NCBI GenBank assembly: GCA_965219515.1
Contig: OZ244776.1
Span: 2,666,001 to 2,730,000, forward strand
Reading direction: 5' to 3'
DNA length: 64,000 nucleotides
From: Ilyomonas sp965219515
GTDB lineage: Bacteria > Bacteroidota > Bacteroidia > Chitinophagales > Chitinophagaceae
Shown here: positions 42,101-49,200 of the stretch, one piece after another
How the letters are laid out: the number at the start of each line of letters is the position of its first letter
Numbering within the stretch: position 1 is the first letter of the stretch
Position numbers and translations under genes: made by a program
The notes under the pieces: model-generated
What the model was told of the DNA's origin: nothing
Databases searched by the model: none
What the model saw: the letters and a program-made list of their open reading frames with translations, nothing else

Positions 42101-43860
42101 GCCGCTCGCAAAACGACGCTTATAATTTTGATATCAACGGCAATGTGAATGTAAAAGACACTACCGGCGCGGGAACAAACATCGCCATGCACCTGAACAA
42201 AACCAAGATCGGTATCGTTAACATGTTTCTCAGCGATTTATTCAGCAATATTACTGGTTTGGCCACCGGCGATCTTTCTGTTGTCAGCAGCATGGCGGGA
42301 CTGAATCTTGAAGGCAGCATCGCTTTGGAAAAAGCAGGACTTACGGTGAATTATACGCAGGTGCATTATAACATTAACAAAGCGCAGTTTGTATTCAGCG
42401 AAACCGGTATCGACTTCGGAGAATTTACCATTACAGACGATTACAACCGAACCGGTAAGGTAAAAGGCCGATTAAACGAGCGCGGCTTTACAAACATGCA
42501 GTACGATTTTGAAATGGCGACCGATAAAATGCTGCTGCTAAACACCACGGCAAAAGATAACCAGCAGTTTTATGGTCGCGCTATCGGCAAAGCCGCCTTA
42601 ACATTGAAAGGTCCGCAGGAAAATATGAAGTTAAGCATCGTTGGACTGGTAAACGATACGACGCATATTTTTATCCCGACGGGTAACAGCAGTAAAAGCT
42701 CGGAAGCCGATTTTGTAATATTTAAACAATACGGCATTCTGCAGCAGCCCGATAATACAGGTCAGCAAAGCAATATCAGCGTTGATCTTGATCTTACCGC
42801 CAACAATCAGGCGCAGATTGATGTGATTCTCGATCCGGTAACAGGCGATGTCATCAGAGCCACAGGCAACGGCAGAATGCAGATTAAAGTGCCCGCTACC
42901 GGCAATATGAGCATGAAAGGCAGGTATAATATTGAACGGGGCAGCTATGATTTTAATTTTCAGTCGTTGTTACGCCGCCCGTTCGAGTTGCTGCCTGATG
43001 GATATATTGAATGGAACGGCGACCCGTATGATGCCGATATTCATATTGACGCCCAATACACGGCAGAGCATGTGAATATTAACGACCTCATCAGCAATCA
43101 AAGCACCAACAATTCTACGTTTAGCTCCATTGCAGGCTATCGGGGCGATGTATATGTAATTGCGCAACTGCGCGATAAGCTGACCCAGCCAAAAATTACG
43201 TTTAAGCTCGATTTTCCGCAGGGCAGCGTCATTAAAAACAACAACGATTTTAATCTGTTTCTTTCGCGCCTGCAAAGCGATGATAATGAAATGCTGAAAC
43301 AGGTAACTTACCTGATTGTGTTTGGTTCGTTTGCGCCTTACGGCGAAGCCACCGGCAACGCTACCAATCCGTATTCGCTGGGCTTAAATACGCTTTCGCA
43401 AAAGCTTACTTCAGAGGTAAATAAAATTATCGGCAACTTGCTTTACAAGATTACGGGAGATAAAAACCTGCAGCTTGATATCGGCGCTTCTACGTATAGC
43501 AGTTCCTCGTATTTCGGCACTTCTACCGGCACATTAGACCGGCAGCAGGTGAATCTTAAAATAAATAAAAGCCTGCTCGACGGCAAGGTGATTATCACTT
43601 TTGGCGGTGATATAGATTTTGGCATTACCAATGCAGCCGCTTCGCAAACCAGCAGCTTTCAGTGGTTACCCGATGTATCGGTTCAAATTATTCTCTCAAG
43701 AGATCGAAAGCTGCGGGCTGTTATTTTTAACCGAAGCAGCCTGAATGTAGAAAGCGGTAATACATCGCTTGGCAGGCGAAACCGGCAGGGCATCAGCCTT
43801 AGCTATACAAAAGACTTTGAAAAGCTGGCTGATTTTTTTAAAGGAAAGCAGAAAAACTGA
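39127..43860 (+). CDS. tamB: Translocation and assembly module protein TamB
   Basis: 1577 residues. One N-terminal membrane anchor (about 9-28, RALLAVFALLLLVWLLIQTS), a long repetitive beta-strand body typical of AsmA/TamB bridge proteins, and the C-terminal TamB (DUF490) domain from about residue 1150. That domain contains GNGRMQIKVPATGNMSMKG, YNIERGSYDFNFQ, LLRRPFELLPDGYIEWNGDP and QVTYLIVFGSFAPYGE. The protein spans the periplasm and is thought to move lipids or help outer-membrane protein insertion. The full length suits Bacteroidota TamB. The IS630 element sits just after its stop, without damaging it. Confidence 0.92.
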   Translation: MKTAKLILKITGRALLAVFALLLLVWLLIQTSPVQNYITGKLTAKLSKDLNTEVHINHISLSLFDKLNLEGIVIKDHQKDTLLYAGAVKVRITDWFFVKKNLVIKYAGLEDAVIYLHRKNAVWNYQFIADYFASSDTSKTTNKKPVQLGLEKIDFKNVNFIQNDEWRGQKMQIKAGSLLLQADSVDLVNNRFVIGSVDLDKPLFALYDFDGLRPDSLIPKKIDTGLYFNESGLQLLVKKINLTNGAFISERSDTLPVHSYFDGKHIHVSKLNGTIQNVSFLQDTIKADITLSAHERCGFELTKLATAFRLTPEILELKQLDLRTPKSRLGNYYAMKFHDFNKDMNNYADSVIMNAVFKKSVVSSDDIAYFAPALKNWKRQAEISGHFYGKVIDFSIPDLFIRSGASLYAAGSLSMKGLPDIDKTVITFRNGSVQMNYTDLITIVPDLRTITSPNLAALGLFRYNGNFEGTLYNFAANGTISSAIGGIYANVKMQFPNHSEPVYNGKITTRQFDLGKFINAPSIGLVSFNGTVSGSSFDIDKIKTTVNGNFSRFAFNNYDYSNIDFNGNIQNRFFNGDLKIGDPNFDFTSNVEIDLTQPQPKFNVLGDLVKSNLKALHFINENFQLTGLFDLNFQGRNIDEFRGDAKILNAVLLHDSTRLSFDSLSVSSYYDSVNKRVLYAQSNEFDVLVSGQYNILDLPNSFQAFLNRYYPSYINPPKATPKNQNFFVSVNTRDFNSYAQVIDARLHGLDNVQLTGSINTQDSGTFEIAAYVPDFGWDNFSVENATFHGNGNFAALNLSGNVDKMQVSDSTYFPNTKLSIQSQNDHSVVHIQTSANSTLNDAQLNADVYTLPDGVRVDFQPSSFIINEKKWDLEKQGEIIVRKQFATAQNVKFVQGFQEITIEPDSKHGSEGNSLVVRLKELNLGDFTPIFTKEPRIEGIANGEIYLSDFYGNFKAEADVRAEQFRLNDDSIGIVNANAAYNIANGNIDFSGRSQNDAYNFDINGNVNVKDTTGAGTNIAMHLNKTKIGIVNMFLSDLFSNITGLATGDLSVVSSMAGLNLEGSIALEKAGLTVNYTQVHYNINKAQFVFSETGIDFGEFTITDDYNRTGKVKGRLNERGFTNMQYDFEMATDKMLLLNTTAKDNQQFYGRAIGKAALTLKGPQENMKLSIVGLVNDTTHIFIPTGNSSKSSEADFVIFKQYGILQQPDNTGQQSNISVDLDLTANNQAQIDVILDPVTGDVIRATGNGRMQIKVPATGNMSMKGRYNIERGSYDFNFQSLLRRPFELLPDGYIEWNGDPYDADIHIDAQYTAEHVNINDLISNQSTNNSTFSSIAGYRGDVYVIAQLRDKLTQPKITFKLDFPQGSVIKNNNDFNLFLSRLQSDDNEMLKQVTYLIVFGSFAPYGEATGNATNPYSLGLNTLSQKLTSEVNKIIGNLLYKITGDKNLQLDIGASTYSSSSYFGTSTGTLDRQQVNLKINKSLLDGKVIITFGGDIDFGITNAAASQTSSFQWLPDVSVQIILSRDRKLRAVIFNRSSLNVESGNTSLGRRNRQGISLSYTKDFEKLADFFKGKQKN

Positions 43861-43936
43861 TTGGGATTCGGGATGATAATCAAGATTTATACTATTTATA
43901 TTTCATAAATAGTCTAATTATATTTATCTTTGCTGT

Positions 43937-44431
43937 ATGGCAAAGGCAAAAACAATTACGGTAAACGAAACAGCTCAGCAACTCAAACAACTGCTCAAAC
44001 AGCAAAGCAAACCAACCATGCGCAGTCGTATCATCCTGCTGCAGGAAATAAAAAAAGCGGCTGCCCCCTTATCCAAAAATGAGTTGGCTGAATTGGTCGG
44101 CGTTAATCATAACAGCATACAAAAATGGCGTAATCTCTATAGTACAGGCGGCATGAAAGCTTTACTTCAAAATAAACAAGGCGGAAAGAGAAGAGAAGTA
44201 ATTGATGCTGCCGCACATGCCGCCATTGAAAAAAGACTGAAAAGCCCTGCGGATGCTTTTGTAAGCTTTGAAGAACTGCGCCGCTGGGTAGATAAGCATT
44301 TTATAGCGGGTATTAAATATGTAACGCTGAATGCGTATGTAAAAAAACATTTTGGCGCCAAACTCAAATCAGCCCGCAAAAGCCATATACAAAAAGACAT
44401 GGCAGCCGTAGATAACTTTAAAAAAAACTAA
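43937..44431 (+). CDS. IS630 transposase, N-terminal DNA-binding part (frame 0)
   Basis: 164 residues ending in NFKKN. Helix-turn-helix signature SKNELAELVGVNHNSIQKWR near 53-72, then the linker with KRLKSPADAFVSFEELRRWV and the second winged-helix-like part KYVTLNAYVKKHFGAKLKSARKSHIQK, the classic IS630/Tc1-like N-terminus. It lacks the DDE domain, which lies in the -1 frame beginning just before this stop. A TATCTTTG box stands four bases before the ATG. Confidence 0.88.
   Translation: MAKAKTITVNETAQQLKQLLKQQSKPTMRSRIILLQEIKKAAAPLSKNELAELVGVNHNSIQKWRNLYSTGGMKALLQNKQGGKRREVIDAAAHAAIEKRLKSPADAFVSFEELRRWVDKHFIAGIKYVTLNAYVKKHFGAKLKSARKSHIQKDMAAVDNFKKN
44422..44428 (+). promoter_or_regulatory. 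-1 ribosomal frameshift site of the IS630 transposase
   Basis: The heptamer A AAA AAC lies in frame 0 directly before the TAA stop. A one-base backward slip re-pairs both tRNAs on AAA AAA and the next codons read CTA AAA GAT. This continues without a stop into the DDE domain (LKDFFASLLQNKKAAYSS). A_AAA_AAC is a standard -1 slippery sequence. A stimulatory structure was not identified. Confidence 0.75.
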
Positions 44432-45009
44432 AAGATTTTTTTGCAAGCCTGCTGCAAAATAAAAAAGCTGCTTATAGTTCCTTTGATTTATACTTTGAAG
44501 ATGAAAGCCGTTTTGGATTGTTTACCCGCAATGGCAAAGCGCTCACAGCAAAAGGTATTCAGCCGGTTTGCCCTTATCTGCACAAATTTGAAAACCTTTA
44601 CCTGTTCGGCGCTTTCTCACCCGTTACAGGCAACAACCTGCTGCTGGAAATGCCTTATTGCAATACAGAAACGTTCCAGATATTCATCAATCATCTCTCC
44701 CAACTTAACAAAGAAGTTTTTAAAATAGTAGTGCTGGATAACGGTGCTTTTCACAAAGCAAAAAGATTACTGATACCAGATAATATTGGGTTACTGTTTT
44801 TACCATCCTACAGCCCTGAACTAAATCCGGCTGAACAAATCTGGCGTATGCTTAAAAAAACAATCTGCAATAAAGTATTTAAAACCCTGGATACTTTGTC
44901 AGAACATCTTGGTTCGGTTATCCGGGAAACGATTACCAATGATACAGTAAAGTCTATCACAGGGTATCAACTTTATTTATCCAATTATCAGACTATTTAT
45001 GATTTATAA
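44428..45009 (+). CDS. IS630 transposase, DDE catalytic part (-1 frame)
   Basis: About 193 residues read after the frameshift. The DDE triad is visible: D in LYFEDESRFGLF, D in IVVLDNGAFHKAK, and E in SPELNPAEQIWRMLKK, with the usual IS630 spacing. The internal ATG at 44518 lies downstream of the first catalytic Asp, so independent initiation there would give a dead enzyme. The frameshift fusion is therefore the likely active form. Confidence 0.85.
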   Translation, partial: LKDFFASLLQNKKAAYSSFDLYFEDESRFGLFTRNGKALTAKGIQPVCPYLHKFENLYLFGAFSPVTGNNLLLEMPYCNTETFQIFINHLSQLNKEVFKIVVLDNGAFHKAKRLLIPDNIGLLFLPSYSPELNPAEQIWRMLKKTICNKVFKTLDTLSEHLGSVIRETITNDTVKSITGYQLYLSNYQTIYDL

Positions 45010-45104
45010 ACCGTATTAAAATGATTTCTGAACAATAAAAATCATAACACAATATGGCCATTTATAATTGTCATGCCATCACAAACAATCTCTTAAAATT
45101 TCCG

Positions 45105-45872
45105 TTACAATCCGCTTAAAGTAATACCGATTGAATAAGGTTTAATGTCGGGCCCAACACCATCCTTCAGAAAATTGGTAACCTGGTAAGAGCCATCAAT
45201 GGAAATATTGCCAAATCCGATACGCGCCGTAGCTGCCACGCGCGTGCCGTTTATGAAACGCTTGTTGTTTTCTTTTATAATGTATTTATTGCCGTAAATG
45301 CTTTGTCCGGTTGCATCAATGGCGTCTTTACCTTTTGTATGCTGGTTTATTAACGCTCCTACTTTTACACCCAGCGCAGCTTTAAAACCTCTGTCGGGCG
45401 CAACGGGATTGCCTGCATAACGCAATTCTACCGGAATCTCGGCAAATACGGTGGTAAGCTTAAATTTGTTGTAATGATTTTCATTGCTCATGCTTACATT
45501 GGTAAAGGGCAACGCAGTGGTTTGCGATTTAAGATTTACATATTTGTTATCAAAAAAAATGTTGCTGCTGCCAATTCCAATTCCAAAGCCAATGCTCATG
45601 TGCCGGCTGTCTTTAAACGGCTTGTCAACCATAATGTAAACATTGAAGTGCCGCGAAAAACCTGATGGATCTACGCTGTCGGGCACCGAACCCCAGCTGT
45701 CAAAGCCGTACTGTAGCAGGAAATGATCATTGGGCCGGTTGCTTAAATCTATTTTATTCAAAAACTTTTTAGATGCTGTCGTAGCTGCCGTGTCTGTTGT
45801 TTGCGCGAAAGAAAAAATGGAAATCAGGGAAAAAACAAAGACGAAAAAGGCTTTAATAATGCAGTTATTCAT
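45105..45872 (-). CDS. Outer-membrane beta-barrel protein
   Basis: 255 residues from the ATG that gives a signal peptide (MNNCIIKAFFVFVFSLISIFSFA, then QTTD). The mature part has alternating strands (FNVYIMVDKPF, HMSIGFGIGIGSSNIFF, LTTVFAEIPVELRYAGNP, FKAALGVKVGALINQHTKG, TRVAATARIGFGNISIDGSYQ) and ends in ITLSGL. This is the porin-family/outer-membrane beta-barrel (PF13568-like) pattern of Bacteroidota. Transport or adhesion role unknown. The adjacent IS630 lies 90 bases beyond its stop. Confidence 0.75.
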   Translation of the reverse strand: MNNCIIKAFFVFVFSLISIFSFAQTTDTAATTASKKFLNKIDLSNRPNDHFLLQYGFDSWGSVPDSVDPSGFSRHFNVYIMVDKPFKDSRHMSIGFGIGIGSSNIFFDNKYVNLKSQTTALPFTNVSMSNENHYNKFKLTTVFAEIPVELRYAGNPVAPDRGFKAALGVKVGALINQHTKGKDAIDATGQSIYGNKYIIKENNKRFINGTRVAATARIGFGNISIDGSYQVTNFLKDGVGPDIKPYSIGITLSGL

Positions 45873-46180
45873 GTAAGTATTTGCTCTGTGATAGCGGGCA
45901 AAAATAAATGAATCCATATTGCAGGTGGTTAAAAATAAGCCAAAAGAAAAAGCCAGGTTCAGGAAGATAAACTACAGATGCGATTCTTTTAAAACTTAAA
46001 TAAGTTTTTAATATAAAAGCGTACGCAAAATAAAGCCACAGACTTTACAACTTGTTTGTATTATACCATTTACAGGAAGAAGATTGTCTAATCTGTTTCA
46101 TTAGCATTCTTATCAAAACTAATTTTAGTTAAATTTATTAAACTGCTTTCAGTATTCAAAAGACATGACAGCCGCATGTT

Positions 46181-46236
46181 ATCATAAACAAAAAGAAGCT
46201 GTCTCAGTGTTTGAGACAGCTTCTTTTGTTTATGAT
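46181..46236 (-). terminator. Very long hairpin behind the adhesin-like gene
   Basis: The arms ATCATAAACA-AAAAGAAGCTGTCTCA and TGAGACAGCTTCTTTT-GTTTATGAT pair over about 25 bases with one bulged A and a short loop. It is a strong terminator 63 bases after the gene's stop. It is the only feature in the 426-base gap between the barrel gene and the 1591-residue gene. Confidence 0.75.
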
Positions 46237-46298
46237 TGTAGATCTGTGAGCAGTCACTGTATCCTGGTGCAGGCTGTATCCCACACCTCACACTCTCT

Positions 46299-49200
46299 TT
46301 ACCTTGCCACCACCAGCTTGTCGCTGAACACCACCCGTCCGCTGCTGTCGGTGAGCGTCAGCGTGTAGCTGCCCTGCGGCAGGCTGCTGCCCAGCCGAAG
46401 CGTCTCGCTCTGCGCTGCCCCGTCCTTACCTGCCGTGATCTGTTTTTGATACAGCGGCTGTCCCGCCCTGCTGTACACGCTCACCCCGTAGCTGCCCGCT
46501 GCCAGTCCGCCGTACCGCAGCGTTACCCTGCCGCCCCGCACCGGGTTGGGGTACACCTGCACCGCCGCCGGCAACAGGCTGCCCGCCTGCGCACTGCCGC
46601 TCAGCGAGGCGATCACGCCCGCCTTTGCCGACCGGCTGAACACCAGCATGAAGCGGCTGCGGTAGCTTGCCGTATCGCTGCCTGCCGTAAAATGATACAG
46701 CGTGGTGTCATTCAGGTTTACTTCCGTCTGTGTACCCAGGTATTTGTCTGTCAGCCAGCCACGCACCGGCATGTTCTCTCTTACCCGTCCGGTGAAGATC
46801 TGAAGCACGTAGGGACGCGCTTCCAGGTACAGCAGCTTGTAATACAGCGTATCGTTACCTGCGGGCAGCGGGCGCAGCTCGATGGCCAGCGACTGGCTGT
46901 CGCGCACCAGCATGATGTTCTCGTTGAAGTTAAGCAGCTTGCCGGCATCGCCGGCGTCCACCTTTGCCGAGAACCTGCCCGCAAAGCCTGCCGCCACGCC
47001 GTCTATCAGCGACAGGTGGTTGTCTTCCTGCGCCATCAGGTTGGTATAGACAGCCGGGTAAGCGGCTTTCTGGGGCTGCCCCTGCGCCATCCTGCCAAAC
47101 ACGTTTGCCTGCGCCGCCGCTTTGTCGCTCTCCGCAAAGGCTACCGGGGTGTTGCCCGTGGTGGTGGCTTCGAGCATGAACGCCTGACCGCTCTGGGCAA
47201 AGGTGCCCCCGCTATAGCTCACCTGCGTGGCAGGGGCGGTGGGTGCAAAGATGCCGTTTGTATAAGTGATGTAGCCGCCCACGCCGTACTTGCCCGCAAT
47301 GGCGGGATCCCACACGCGGAACTTGTCGGCGGTGAAGGCACCCGCGTTGTTATTGATTACGCTGAGGATGTCTATTGTGGAAGCGTAGGGGTTGCCGATC
47401 AGCACGGAGTTGCCCGCCGTGGTAACGTAATCCTGCGTATAGCCGCCCACACGCAGGGTGCCGGTGGCGCGCAGGATGGTGTTATCGGCAGGAGCGGAAG
47501 TGCCAAGGGAAACGTCCACCGCGCGGCTGCCGCGGATGAAGATGCAGTAAGCGCCGTAGGCATTGATGTTGGTCGTGTTGGTGAAGGGTGCCGACGTGGT
47601 CCATGACCGGCTGGCAGCCAGCCAGGTCTTCAGCGACGGGGCGGTGGTGCGGTTGACGTCAAAGCCGTGGGCGGTGTTGTTGTCATAGGTGATCTGGGTG
47701 CCGTAGCCCGGACGCGGATTGTTGCGCGTGTGGATGTCGGGGTTGGGAACGGCTCCCTCCTGCCATGCCTCGCTGATGGTCTGACCGCTCACCACCGCCA
47801 CGCTCAGAAAACGCCACGCACGCCTGCCTGCTATGAACCGCTCTGCCGTTACGTTGCCAATAATCTGACCGGCAGAAATGCCTGTTCTGCCATCACCGGC
47901 AGCATCACTTTTTAAAGTCAGTAAACCATTGGTAAATAAGGTGCCATTGCATATCAATGTACCGGGAGAATTACCTCCGGTGATGTACAGAGAATCGGCT
48001 AAACTAACATTGTTTGCATTTGCCGCAATGGTAACATTGTGCATATAATAATTGCCAGGCGTAAAAGTTAGCATTTTGGAAGCTGAGCCGCTAAGATTTA
48101 AATCAGATAAAGCTGATCCGCTTACTGTGCCGCTTCCACCAATACTACCGTTTACGGTGAGCCTGTGGCCTCCTATTGTTAACGTTGATGCGACGGATAG
48201 CGTTAAAGATTTATCTACAATAACATTACCTGACATGGTTGCTCCCTTACTGTTTGTAATGGTAAGATTGCCAAACGTATTCGCCGATATTTTTTGCGCT
48301 TCCGTGCCGGTAAAAGTAACGGTGAGATTGGCAAGTGTTTTATTTGCCAGGTAATACTGTTCGGCAAAATCTCCTGTTGCACTGCCCGTTCTGCTAACAT
48401 GTACAGTACCATTACCCTGTAACGTACCGCTACCACCAATTATAACATCAGATGAAGGAATAAGTAAACCGTTTACCGTTGCTGTTCCATTGATTGTTAT
48501 GTCTGCAGGTAAAGAAACGCCGCTTGCATTTAATATAATAAGATTGTTTACAGAAGAAGGAAGACCGTTACCGGTTGTCTGCGCCACCGTTCCATTATAA
48601 GCATAATTGCCACCGGCATCAAACGTTCGTGCACCTGTTGTTTGTACTGCTCCAATGGTACCGGAAATTGAAATACCGGAAGGATTGGCTGTGGCTATGG
48701 TTGCACCCGCTGCCAGTGAAAATGTACCTGCGCCGGCTATGATATAAACATCAGTATTTAAAATTCCCCTGACAACAGCGGCGTTATCTGCCAGAATATT
48801 CCGTTGCATGGTTACTGTTGTGCCCGGCGCTACAAGAAACCGGCTCAGAGAGATTTTACCTGTACCGTTACCGCCAATCGTTTGCAAACCGCCACCACTA
48901 AAAACAATATTTCCGTTACTGCCTGCCATCAGTGTAACGGCACCATCGCCATCGCTTTTTATATCGCCGTAAATAATAAAACTGCCGGTAACTGTATTAG
49001 AATTGTTAGCCGAAAAAGAAGACCCTGCCTCTACGGTTAGTGTTTGGATGATGGTAGTATCGCTACCTTTCGATCCCGCAACATTCGACTGGTTTTGTAT
49101 CGTTAAATTTCCGTATGTTCTTCCGGCTATTGACATCAATGTTTGCGTGCCAACGGTTTCTTTATGCCGGTAATAATAGGTGCTCTGCGCTTCAAAACTA

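Larger units (their letters stand above)
43890..45015 (+). mobile_element. IS630 family insertion sequence
   Basis: About 1.1 kb. Imperfect terminal inverted repeats: the left end reads TACTATTTATATTTCATAAA then TAGTCT; the right end, on the other strand, reads TACGGTTTATAAATCATAAA then TAGTCT. Both ends abut TA, the IS630 target dinucleotide. It contains one transposase split into two overlapping frames joined by a slippery sequence. It lies between tamB and the outer-membrane barrel gene, apparently in a neutral spot. No other copy is seen in the window. Confidence 0.88.

Noticed and set aside
46446..47606. Long plus-strand open frame (386 codons) opposite the adhesin-like gene
   Set aside because: It lies wholly in the GC-rich part of the real minus-strand gene, is rich in Arg, His and Ala as expected for an antisense frame, and has no recognisable domain.
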